Notes under the pieces: model-generated
The model's input: the letters and a program-made list of their open reading frames with translations, nothing else
Databases searched by the model: none
Told to the model about the DNA's origin: nothing
NCBI GenBank assembly: GCA_963783105.1
Contig: CAWAMI010000003.1
Coordinates: 558,001-622,000 of the forward strand
DNA: 64,000 bases
Direction: 5' to 3'
DNA from: JAVEDQ01 sp963783105
GTDB lineage: Bacteria > Actinomycetota > Actinomycetes > Frankiales > Frankiaceae
Shown: one piece after another, positions 30,520 through 41,102 of the stretch
Layout: every line of letters begins with the position of its first letter
How positions within the stretch are numbered: position 1 is the stretch's first letter
Translations under genes and position numbers: made by a program

Positions 30520-31653
30520 TCAGGCTCGCACCGCCAGCGCGTCCGCCAGGAACGCCACCACGCGCGTCTCCCAAGCCGCGGGGTCGGTCCCGAGCGCGGC
30601 CGTGTGACCGGCGCCGGGCACATCCCACGTCTGGACCCGGTCCGGAGCGGCGGCGCGGAAGCCGGCGGCGGCCCGCGCCTCGTCCGGCACCGCTCCCCCG
30701 CTGATCACGAGGAAGACCGCCGACGACTCGCCGATCGAGTCGATCAGGGGCTCCGGTTTCGGAGCGGGTGTCAGGAGTTCCGTCTCCGCGTCGCTGACGC
30801 GGTCGATCCCGCGTTGCAGGAATCCGGCTATCCCGCCGGGGAGCCAGGCGGACTTGTCGGCCGCCGTCCGGCCGGTTGCCCCCTCGGCCACGACGGCCCG
30901 GATCCGCGGGTCGGACCCCGCCGCGCCGAGAGCCTCCTCACCGCCCATCGACAGCCCCAGCACCCCGATGCGCGCCGGATCGACGGCGGGCTGCGCCGCG
31001 ACGAAACCGACCGCGGCCGAGACGTCCCGGTCCCCGAACCAGCCGAGGTCCATCCCACGCCCTCCGCTGCGGCCGTGCCCGCGCGCATCCACGAGCAGCA
31101 CGCCGAAGCCGCGCCGAGCCAGGACGGCGGCGTGGGGCAGCGTCGCCGTACGGGTCGAGCCCGCGCCGTGCAGCAGCACGATCGCTGACCCGTTGGTCCC
31201 GGGGGCCCACCACGCCGACAGCAGCGCCCCGTCGGAGGTGCGGAACGAGACCTCGGACGCGCGGATGCCGACGTCGGCGGGCGTCGACCGTCCCAGCTCG
31301 GTCGGCGGCACGAAGGCGACCATCGCCGCCACCGCCGCGGACCAGGCCAGGACGAGCGCGACGAACGAGGCCGGGATCAGGGTGACCCGCCCACCCCGTC
31401 CGGACCGCCACAGCCGCCGCACGGCGAGCGTCAGCAGTACCAGTCCCGCGACGAGCAGCAGCAGGCCGATCACGGCCGCGAACGTCAGGCCGACCTTCTG
31501 CAGGTGCCGGACGCCCAGCCCGGCCCCGAACCCGGCGCAGGTTGCCGCGACCGCGAGCGCCACCACCGTCGCGACGACGCGCCACGGACCTGGCGGCGGC
31601 GCCGAGGCGGCGGCGGCCGTCCGGTGGTGACGCGCAGGAGCCAGGTGCACCAT
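30520..31653 (-). CDS. Membrane-anchored alpha/beta hydrolase
   Basis: 377-aa protein. Two to three N-terminal membrane helices (about 25-45, 55-80 and 92-115) precede an alpha/beta-hydrolase domain. The oxyanion segment is VLLHGAGSTR, the DARGHGRSGG strand follows, and the nucleophile elbow is LGLSMGGEEA with Ser in GLSMG. The catalytic His is probably in VPGAGHTAAL. The ATG at 31653 is preceded by GGGGAG. Coupled to the WS/DGAT gene, it may handle acyl esters at the membrane (inference). A perfect DosR-box core lies 96 bp upstream. Confidence 0.82.
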   Translation of the reverse strand: MVHLAPARHHRTAAAASAPPPGPWRVVATVVALAVAATCAGFGAGLGVRHLQKVGLTFAAVIGLLLLVAGLVLLTLAVRRLWRSGRGGRVTLIPASFVALVLAWSAAVAAMVAFVPPTELGRSTPADVGIRASEVSFRTSDGALLSAWWAPGTNGSAIVLLHGAGSTRTATLPHAAVLARRGFGVLLVDARGHGRSGGRGMDLGWFGDRDVSAAVGFVAAQPAVDPARIGVLGLSMGGEEALGAAGSDPRIRAVVAEGATGRTAADKSAWLPGGIAGFLQRGIDRVSDAETELLTPAPKPEPLIDSIGESSAVFLVISGGAVPDEARAAAGFRAAAPDRVQTWDVPGAGHTAALGTDPAAWETRVVAFLADALAVRA

Positions 31654-31748
31654 GTCTCCCCAAGGTCGTCTCGCCGAGGTCGAGTTCTCGAGGCCAGCCT
31701 GGCCGAGCCCGCCTTCGCGTCGAAGAGGCCAAAGCAGGCCGAACTGCC

Positions 31749-31762
31749 GGGACCATCGTCCC
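31749..31762. promoter_or_regulatory. Perfect DosR-box core (GGGACCATCGTCCC)
   Basis: Exact GGGAC-N4-GTCCC between the divergent hydrolase (31653) and zinc dehydrogenase (31852) genes. The same 14-mer recurs at 37916-37929. Confidence 0.75.
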
Positions 31763-31851
31763 GGGCACCGCACCCCCATGGCTCTGCTACGCGGCGACGG
31801 TTCCGGTGACGCTCGCACGGAAGCCCACACGAGCCAACGAGGAGAGCCGGC

Positions 31852-32910
31852 ATGCACGCACTGGTCTACGACGGTCCGGGACAGCGGGTCTGGCGCGAGG
31901 TACCCGACGCGCTCGTCGAGGAGGACACCGACGCCGTCGTCCACGTGGATGCGGTGACGATCTGCGGGACGGACCTGCACATCCTCAAGGGCGACGTTCC
32001 CGAGGTGAAGCCGGGGACGATCCTCGGCCACGAGGCCGTCGGCACCGTGGTGTCCATCGGTCCCGGCGTGCGTCGGGTCCGGGTCGGCGACCGCGTTCTC
32101 GTCTCGTGCATCACCTCCTGCGGGACCTGCCCGTCCTGCCGCGCCGGCCGGTACGGGCAGTGCCAGGGCGGCGGGGGCTGGATCCTCGGCCACACCATCA
32201 ACGGCGTGCAGGCCGAGTACGTCCGCGTGCCGTTCGCCGACACCTCCACCCACCCGGTGCCCGACGGCGTCCCGGACGAGGAGGTGCTGATGCTCGCGGA
32301 CATCCTGCCGACCAGCTACGAGGTGGGGGTCCGCAACGGCGAGGTCATGCCCGGCGACTCGGTCGTCATCGTCGGCGCCGGCCCGATCGGTCTGGCGGCG
32401 ATCACGACGGCCCAGCTGTTCTCACCGGGTCAGCTGATCGTGGTCGACCCGGCCGCCTCCCGGCGGGACGCGGCCAAGGCCCTGGGCGCCGACGTCGTCA
32501 TCGACCCGGACTCCGAGGACGTCCCGGCCAGGATCGCCGAACTCACGGGCGGAGCGGGCGTCGACACCGCGATCGAGGCGGTCGGGGTCCCGGAGACCTT
32601 CGAGATGTGCGCGGAACTCGTCCGGCCGGGTGGGCGCGTGGCGAACGTCGGCGTCCACGGACGGTCCGCGACCCTGCACCTCGAGACCCTGTGGATCCGC
32701 GACGTCACGATCCGCACCGGCCTGGTCGACACGTGGAGTACGCCGACGCTGCTGAGCCTGCTGCGGCGGCGGAAGCTCGCGGTCTCCCCGGTCATCACCC
32801 ACCGCTTCGGGCTCGCCGAGATGGAGCGCGCCTACGACGTCTTCGAGCGCCCGGTCGACACCGGTGCCCTGAAGGTGGCGCTGTTCGCCGAGCACCCGGA
32901 CGCCTCCTGA
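31852..32910 (+). CDS. Zinc-dependent alcohol dehydrogenase
   Basis: 352-aa medium-chain dehydrogenase of the threonine/isopropanol dehydrogenase type. Catalytic zinc ligands are in ICGTDLHILKGD and GHEAVG; the structural-zinc cluster is CITSCGTCPSCRAGRYGQC; the Rossmann motif is VIVGAGPIGLAA. The sequence TWSTPTLLSLLRRRKL near the C-terminus matches the NAD(P)-dependent alcohol dehydrogenase branch. The start follows GAGGAGAG. It diverges from the hydrolase-WS/DGAT pair across one perfect DosR-box core. It may regenerate oxidised cofactor in low oxygen (inference). Confidence 0.9.
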   Translation: MHALVYDGPGQRVWREVPDALVEEDTDAVVHVDAVTICGTDLHILKGDVPEVKPGTILGHEAVGTVVSIGPGVRRVRVGDRVLVSCITSCGTCPSCRAGRYGQCQGGGGWILGHTINGVQAEYVRVPFADTSTHPVPDGVPDEEVLMLADILPTSYEVGVRNGEVMPGDSVVIVGAGPIGLAAITTAQLFSPGQLIVVDPAASRRDAAKALGADVVIDPDSEDVPARIAELTGGAGVDTAIEAVGVPETFEMCAELVRPGGRVANVGVHGRSATLHLETLWIRDVTIRTGLVDTWSTPTLLSLLRRRKLAVSPVITHRFGLAEMERAYDVFERPVDTGALKVALFAEHPDAS

Positions 32911-32926
32911 TCGCGTCGCTGCTTCA

Positions 32927-33547
32927 CTACGAACCGGCCCGCGCGCGCCTCCGTAGCGCCCGCCGGATCGCGACCGGACCCCGGACGCGATCCGGCGGGA
33001 TGCGGAGGGCGTTCAACGTCATGGCGAGCATCTCGTAATGCCCGGCCAGCAGGCACAGCTCGATGATCTGCTCGTCGGAGAGTTCGTCGCGGAGGTCGGC
33101 CCAGGCCTCCTCCGAGAGGGTGCGCGTGTCGTGCAGCTCGTCGACGGCACGGATCAGGCTCCTCTCGCGCGACGACCATGGCCACTCGTCGATCGGGCGT
33201 TCGACGGCCTCGACCTGCTCGGGCGTCAGGCCCGAATGGGGCGCGATCCGGCGGTGGTGCGCGAGCTCGTAGGCGCAGGCGCAGCGTGTTCCGACCCGCA
33301 GGATCACCAGTTCGGCGTCCGGCCTGGGCAGCGTTCCCCGCAGCGTCAGCGCTCCCGCGAAACGCAACCAGCCCCGAAACAGCCGCCGGGACCTCGCGAG
33401 CGTGGTGAACAGCTGCAGCGGCTCGGTCCCGACCGCGCGGCCGGCGGCGCGAGCGAGCAGGTCGTTGACCAGGCCTATTTCGGCGCGTGTCCCGCCGCCG
33501 AGCCGCGGCACGGAGCTGGGCGGTGTGCCGTCGACCGGTTCGTCCAT
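32927..33547 (-). CDS. Carboxymuconolactone decarboxylase (CMD)/AhpD-like family protein
   Basis: 206-aa CMD-fold protein. The core VGTRCACAYELAHHRRIA carries the CxC and His typical of the CMD/AhpD family, followed by the helix PIDEWPWSSRERSLIRAVDEL. Such proteins act as peroxidase partners or decarboxylases; the CxC spacing differs from the CxxC of true AhpD, so peroxidase activity is uncertain. ATG 33547 follows GGAGG; the Met at 33583 has no ribosome-binding site. Convergent with the dehydrogenase gene. Confidence 0.85.
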   Translation of the reverse strand: MDEPVDGTPPSSVPRLGGGTRAEIGLVNDLLARAAGRAVGTEPLQLFTTLARSRRLFRGWLRFAGALTLRGTLPRPDAELVILRVGTRCACAYELAHHRRIAPHSGLTPEQVEAVERPIDEWPWSSRERSLIRAVDELHDTRTLSEEAWADLRDELSDEQIIELCLLAGHYEMLAMTLNALRIPPDRVRGPVAIRRALRRRARAGS

Positions 33548-33629
33548 CGGGAGCCTCCATGGGGTGGGTCGCTCGCCCGCCACTGTGCACCGGACGGGAG
33601 GTCGACACCCGGGTCATCCAGTCGTCCGG

Positions 33630-34376
33630 TCAGGCTCGGTCCGAACCGGCGGCTCGCGCGACGCCGCGCATCGCCTCCCGGCGCGACAGCGGGGACAGCT
33701 CGGGGGTGGCGTCGACGAACGCGGACACCGCCTCGGGCGCCGTGGCCGCGTACTGGCGGAGCGCCCACCCGATCGCCTTGCGGAGGAAGAACTCGCGGTC
33801 GCTCGCCCGCAGCCGGCAGTACCCGAACAGGCGGCGCCGGTCGGTGGCCTCCCGGTAGGTGAGTTGGTGCAGGAGCGCGGTGCGGGCCACCCAGACGTCC
33901 TCGTCGAGCGCCCAGGCGTCCATCACCGTCGCGAGGTCCGGGTGGCGACGGACGAGGGGGCCGGCCGCGTGGGCGGCGAGCACGTCGACGGTGTCCCACC
34001 ACGCCTTCGTGCTCACCAGCTCGCGGAGGACGTGGACGAACCCGGCGCCGGCGACGGCGATGTGGGCGCGCAGGTAGTCACAGCCCGCGTACTGGAACTC
34101 GCGTTCGGGCTCCGCCCACAGGCGCCGGGCGACGGACGCGAGTTCAACGTCGTCGCTCGGACGGCAGTCGCGGAGGATCGGGCGAGCCAGGCGTCGCCGC
34201 GCCGGGGTCGCGACGCCGAGGAAAGGGAACTGGCCGCGCATGTAGGCGGCCGCGCTCGCGGCGCGCTCCGGATCGGCCGGGGGCAGCCACGCCTCACGGA
34301 GCCTGCGGACCACCGTGTCGGCAAGCGCGGCGCCATCAGCCGGCGCGGCGCCGCCAGGCAGGTCGGAGAACGTCAC
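33630..34376 (-). CDS. DNA alkylation repair protein (AlkD family)
   Basis: 248-aa HEAT-like-repeat DNA glycosylase of the AlkD type, which excises bulky alkylated purines. Motifs are AYMRGQFPFLGVATPARR near the N-terminus, ELVSTKAWWDTVDVLA (Trp and Asp of the active site) and FLRKAIGWALRQYA. It lies on the same strand as the CMD-family gene, 82 bp upstream of it. Nothing in the sequence links it to the DosR sites. Confidence 0.88.
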   Translation of the reverse strand: MTFSDLPGGAAPADGAALADTVVRRLREAWLPPADPERAASAAAYMRGQFPFLGVATPARRRLARPILRDCRPSDDVELASVARRLWAEPEREFQYAGCDYLRAHIAVAGAGFVHVLRELVSTKAWWDTVDVLAAHAAGPLVRRHPDLATVMDAWALDEDVWVARTALLHQLTYREATDRRRLFGYCRLRASDREFFLRKAIGWALRQYAATAPEAVSAFVDATPELSPLSRREAMRGVARAAGSDRA

Positions 34377-34650
34377 TGCCGCAGCAGATCACCGACGGCA
34401 GCCTCATGTCGGCCCACACCCCGGACACGCACCCTCGCGCGGATCAGTTGCAGGTCCCGGGCGGGGCGACGACGCGGTACGGCGACTGATCCCCGGCACG
34501 AAGCGGTGCTCCTGGCGTCCCACTCGCGCTCCCGATCGGCCGTGGGAGGGGAGATGACGCCAGAACCGCCGTCGCAGGCGCCATCGACCTCACCTCGCCA
34601 CCCACCGCTGATCCACCGGCCGCCCGTCCGCGCCGACCAAAGTGGAGGTC

Positions 34651-37557
<2,907 letters not shown>

Positions 37558-37624
37558 AAAGGCTCCGATGGCTTGGTCGGCGATCCGGCGCATGTCCCGG
37601 TCGGGACCCGCGGCGGGCTTCTCG

Positions 37625-37824
37625 CCTCCCCCTCTGTTCTGGGCCTGAGAGATTCACCGGACGCTCCGGCTTGCCCCGTCGGCGAGCCGCGTCGAACGTC
37701 GGCTGCTTTCCAGAGGTGCCTCGACCGGGCGGTACAGGGTGCCTGAGAGGTTCCGGGGAGGATTTGCTCCTTCGGCGGTCGTCCTCGCTCGAAAATCAGA
37801 GAGTGGGACGACGCTCTCCCGCGC
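37625..37824 (-). promoter_or_regulatory. Tandem glycine riboswitch
   Basis: On the minus strand two glycine aptamers are readable. The first has CCGCCGAAGGAGCAA followed by CCTCTCAGGCACC and a P3b region ending in CTCTGGAAAGC. The second has GCCGACGGGGCAAGC followed by AATCTCTCAGGCCC and AACAGAGGGGGAGG. The arms GTCGTCC and GGACGAC pair in the first aptamer. The short linker GCAGCC between aptamers is typical of cooperative tandem glycine riboswitches. It sits in the gcvP leader and should raise expression when glycine is abundant. The end points are approximate. Confidence 0.92.
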
Positions 37825-37915
37825 GGTGTCGACGGCGTATGCGGTTGTGCTGCTCATTGTCGCACAGGCCCCCGGCCGCAGCCCACGCACGCGACGCCGG
37901 AACCGCCGAGCCGGC

Positions 37916-37929
37916 GGGACCATCGTCCC
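37916..37929. promoter_or_regulatory. Perfect DosR-box core (GGGACCATCGTCCC)
   Basis: The same 14-mer as at 31749. It lies 98 bp upstream of the unknown gene at 38028 and about 90 bp upstream of the start of the gcvP riboswitch leader on the other strand. The most likely target is 38028. Confidence 0.72.
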
Positions 37930-38027
37930 GCCACGTCGGGACGAGCGTGCGCTGTCCTGGCTGCCCCCGAGACCGTCTACTGCCATCAGCAACCGGATCG
38001 GACGGCACCTCGTGTGGTGGAGGAGCG

Positions 38028-38825
38028 ATGCAGACTGCGGAGCATCAGGCGGCGGGCAACGGCGCGACGGCGGGCAACGGCGCGACGGCGCCACCCCCGC
38101 TGCTCGAGGCGATCCTGAACCAGTCGCGGGTCCACAAGGAGCACGAGCGGTTCTACTCCTCCGCCCCGCTCGAGACGGCGCTGCGGCTGCAGCGCCACGC
38201 CCGCACCCTGCAGGCACTCGCCGATCGGTGGGCGACCGCGGAGCCCTCCGGCCGCACGGCGATCAGCCCCTACGAAGGCGCCGACGATCTCAACAGCGAA
38301 GCCGCGATCGCCCTGGACGGGGCGCTGTTCCTCGAAGGCGAGGGCCGACCCGCGGAGATCACGGGCATGATCGGCGAGCTCCGCGCGGACGCCGCAGGCT
38401 TCTCCGCGGGAGGAGAATGGCTGGCCACGGCCATGCAGGCCGCCTGGGCGGGCGCGGCGGCGGTCCTGGACGTCGAGGGCCTGGCCGACGTGCTGGGCGA
38501 GCGGCACCGCATCATCACCAACGACTGGTTGGCGGCGAACATGCAGTCCGTGATCGGTGCCATGCTGACCCGCGCCGCGGACATGATCGAGCGTCTCGAC
38601 CTCACGCCGGCGGCGTTGCGAGTCGATCTCGCCGGCTCCCGTGTCACGTCGCGGCGGATGCACTCGGTCGCCGAGGTGCTCTCCCGAGCGGCGGACCTGT
38701 GCTGCGAGTCCAGCCGGTTGGTGCACGACAACGAGCGCCGGTGGCGGGTCTTCCGTCAGCGGGTCACCGACGTCGTCGGCGAGATGACGGCCGGCTCGCA
38801 GGCCTCGACGCCCGAGCAGCGGTGA
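38028..38825 (+). CDS. Hypothetical protein behind a DosR box, 265 aa
   Basis: Unrecognised, soluble and mainly alpha-helical protein. After a repeat-containing start (two copies of AGNGAT, from an 18-bp DNA repeat) it has PLLEAILNQSRVHKEHERFY, a long helical middle (AAIALDGALFLEGEGRPAEI), and a C-terminal helix bundle ending VTDVVGEMTAG. Adjacent Cys residues occur in DLCCESSRL. No membrane helix or known catalytic motif is seen. ATG 38028 follows GGAGGAG. The perfect DosR-box core upstream suggests a hypoxia-induced protein of new function. Confidence 0.8.
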   Translation: MQTAEHQAAGNGATAGNGATAPPPLLEAILNQSRVHKEHERFYSSAPLETALRLQRHARTLQALADRWATAEPSGRTAISPYEGADDLNSEAAIALDGALFLEGEGRPAEITGMIGELRADAAGFSAGGEWLATAMQAAWAGAAAVLDVEGLADVLGERHRIITNDWLAANMQSVIGAMLTRAADMIERLDLTPAALRVDLAGSRVTSRRMHSVAEVLSRAADLCCESSRLVHDNERRWRVFRQRVTDVVGEMTAGSQASTPEQR

Positions 38826-38967
38826 CGCGCGTGTTCCCGATCGGATCGGATCGGCTTCACCCCGCCGGGAGGATTCCGTTCGCCGCACGCCGCGCTGATA
38901 CTGAGCCGCTCAGGACGCTCCGGGTTCGTCCCGGACGCCCCCGCAACCGAGAGCGCAGGTGAGTGCG

Positions 38968-39555
38968 ATGCCAGAAGTTCGAACGCCGGAGGGCATGCCC
39001 GTCCTGACGAGGGGGCGGCACCGTTCGCCTCGCGACGGGGCTTGCCTGATGGAATACGTGTCCGTTCTGGCCGGTGAGAACTTCTCCGACCGGCCGCGCT
39101 GCGTCGATCCGCTGATCGTCCGGCTGGCCTGGACGGTCAACGACGCCTCGGACGACGACCTGCGCAGCCGGCTGCCGGAGCTCGCTCCGGGTCTCATCGG
39201 GACCGCCGCCGGCGGGCCCCTGGTCGCGCCGACCCTGGTCGCGGACTGCTGCGACTACGCCCGGAAGTGCCTCGATCCCCTCTCGGCATTGCCCTTCGCG
39301 CACGAGCTCGCGCGCGCCCGCGCTCGGCTGCAGCGGGTGGAGAAGCGGGCGGCCGCCGGCCGTCCCATCCGCCGCGAGCGCCTCTACCGCGGGCTGCACG
39401 CCGAGGTCGTCGTCCAGCAGGCGGCCAGGGCCGTGGCGGTCGAGCGGCCCGAGCAGCTGCCGGGCCTCCTAGCGTCGGCGGTCCGAGCGGTTCGGCACGT
39501 CCTGCCGGCGGCTGAGGTGCCGAGCGGCCGGATGGACGCTCCGCAACGCGCCTGA
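38968..39555 (+). CDS. Hypothetical protein, 195 aa
   Basis: Unrecognised protein with a conserved-looking N-terminal half: LTRGRHRSPRDGACLMEYVSVLAGENFSD, then CVDPLIVRLAWTVNDASDDDLR and LVADCCDYARKCLDPL. It has no membrane segment. The Cys residues (ACLME, PRCVDP, DCCDYARKC) could bind metal. The ATG at 38968 is favoured over the GTG at 38959 because AGGTGAG precedes it with suitable spacing. It follows the previous gene by 142 bp on the same strand and could be co-transcribed. Confidence 0.75.
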   Translation: MPEVRTPEGMPVLTRGRHRSPRDGACLMEYVSVLAGENFSDRPRCVDPLIVRLAWTVNDASDDDLRSRLPELAPGLIGTAAGGPLVAPTLVADCCDYARKCLDPLSALPFAHELARARARLQRVEKRAAAGRPIRRERLYRGLHAEVVVQQAARAVAVERPEQLPGLLASAVRAVRHVLPAAEVPSGRMDAPQRA

Positions 39556-39559
39556 GGTC

Positions 39560-39633
39560 CCGGCTGCTCGGGTTCCGGCTGCTCGAATTCCGGCTGCTCG
39601 AATTCCGGCTGCCCGAATCCGGCTGCTCGGACA
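39560..39633. repeat. 15-bp tandem repeat, 5 copies, between convergent genes
   Basis: Unit CCGGCTGCTCGAATT: copies at 39560, 39575, 39590, 39605 (14 bp) and 39619, the outer ones diverged. It lies in the gap between the end of the hypothetical gene (39555) and the end of pntB (39655). It is noncoding as far as I can tell. Confidence 0.85.
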
Positions 39634-39654
39634 GGGTGGAGGGCGGCCGGTGGG

Positions 39655-41094
39655 TCAGCGGTGTCCGACCGGCGCCGGCAGCGACTGCTGGATGTCCTGC
39701 ACCCGCTCCTTGGCGTCGCCGAAGAGCATCGCCGTGTTCTCGCGGAAGAACAGCGGGTTCTGCACGCCGGCGTAGCCGGACGCCATCGACCGCTTGAACA
39801 CGATGACCTGGCCGGCCTCCCAGACCCGGAGCACCGGCATGCCGGCGATCGGGCTGGAGGGGTCCTCGGCAGCGGCCGGGTTCACCGTGTCGTTGGCGCC
39901 GATGACGAGGACGACGTCGGTCTCGGCGAGGTCGTCGTTGATCTCGTCCATCTCGAGCACGATGTCGTAGGGCACCTTGGCCTCGGCGAGCAGCACGTTC
40001 ATGTGGCCGGGGAGGCGACCGGCGACCGGGTGGATGCCGAACCGGACGTCGACGCCCCGGTCCCGCAGGGTGCGGGTGAGCTCGGCGACCCCGTACTGGG
40101 CCTGCGCGACGGCCATGCCGTAGCCGGGCGTGATCACGACCGACCGGGCGTCGCTGAGGAGCTCGGCCACCTGGTCGGCCGTGACCTCCCGGTGCTCGCC
40201 GTAGTCCTCGTCGGTCGCCGGGCCGGCCTCGATGCCGAACCCGCCGGCGATGACCGAGACGAAGGACCGGTTCATCGCCTTGCACATGATGTAGGAGAGG
40301 TAGGCACCGGAGGAGCCGACGAGCGCGCCGGTGATGATCAGCAGGTCGTTCTCGAGCAGGAAGCCCGACGCGGCCGCGGCCCAGCCGGAGTAGCTGTTCA
40401 GCATCGAGACGACGACGGGCATGTCGCCGCCGCCGATGGAGGCGACGAGGTGCAGGCCGAGCAGCAGCGCGACCAGCGTCACTGCGATGAGCAGCCACAG
40501 CTGGGGCGAGGCGCAGAACCAGATCGTCAGCAGCACGAACAGCACGAGCGCGCCGAGGTTGAGGCCGTTCTTGCCCGGCAGGACCAGCGGCTTCGAGTTG
40601 ATCCGGGCGGACAGCTTGAGGAACGCGATGATCGACCCGGTGAAGGTGACGGCGCCGATGAAGACGCCGATGAAGACCTCGGCGTGGTGGATGCCGAACG
40701 TCTCCGCCGCGCGCAGCGCCTGCGCCTCGGGACCCTCGGGGTCCCGCTCGACGCCGAGATAGCCGTTCCAGCCGACGAGGACCGCGGCCAGACCTACGAA
40801 GGAGTGCAGGAGCGCGATCAGCTCCGGCATGCCGGTCATCTGCACGACCCGGGCCCGCTGCAGGCCGATGAGCGCACCCACGATGACCGCCGCGATCAGC
40901 AGCACGAGGCCGATGCCCTGGATGTCGCGGTCGATCGCGAGCGCGATGGTCGCGATCAGCGCGAGGGCCATGCCTCCGATGCCGAAGGCGTTGCCCGACT
41001 TCGCCGTCTCGTGCCGGGACAAGCCGGCCAGGGCGAGGATGAACAGCAGGGCGGCGACGAGGTACGCCGCCGACGCAGCGGTTTCGACCGACAT
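39655..41094 (-). CDS. pntB: NAD(P) transhydrogenase subunit beta
   Basis: 479-aa membrane subunit of proton-translocating transhydrogenase, which couples hydride transfer between NADH and NADP+ to proton flux. The N-terminal two-thirds is membrane-embedded (dII). The C-terminal NADP(H)-binding dIII has VVITPGYGMAVAQAQYGV, VRFGIHPVAGRLPGHMNVLLAEA and GANDTVNPAA. Start ATG 41094, 8 bp after the pntA stop. It balances NADPH with the proton gradient, relevant if respiration is limited. Confidence 0.95.
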   Translation of the reverse strand: MSVETAASAAYLVAALLFILALAGLSRHETAKSGNAFGIGGMALALIATIALAIDRDIQGIGLVLLIAAVIVGALIGLQRARVVQMTGMPELIALLHSFVGLAAVLVGWNGYLGVERDPEGPEAQALRAAETFGIHHAEVFIGVFIGAVTFTGSIIAFLKLSARINSKPLVLPGKNGLNLGALVLFVLLTIWFCASPQLWLLIAVTLVALLLGLHLVASIGGGDMPVVVSMLNSYSGWAAAASGFLLENDLLIITGALVGSSGAYLSYIMCKAMNRSFVSVIAGGFGIEAGPATDEDYGEHREVTADQVAELLSDARSVVITPGYGMAVAQAQYGVAELTRTLRDRGVDVRFGIHPVAGRLPGHMNVLLAEAKVPYDIVLEMDEINDDLAETDVVLVIGANDTVNPAAAEDPSSPIAGMPVLRVWEAGQVIVFKRSMASGYAGVQNPLFFRENTAMLFGDAKERVQDIQQSLPAPVGHR

Positions 41095-41102
41095 GAGGGG
41101 CG

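Noticed and set aside
37594..37607. Palindrome GTCCCGGTCGGGAC just upstream of gcvP as another DosR box
   Set aside because: The half-sites are in the wrong order (GTCCC first), so it is not a GGGAC-N4-GTCCC site.
39194..40498. 434-aa minus-strand frame running through the 15-bp repeats into pntB
   Set aside because: It reads pntB in the wrong frame; the SRNSS-like repeat it contains is a by-product of the noncoding 15-bp repeat.
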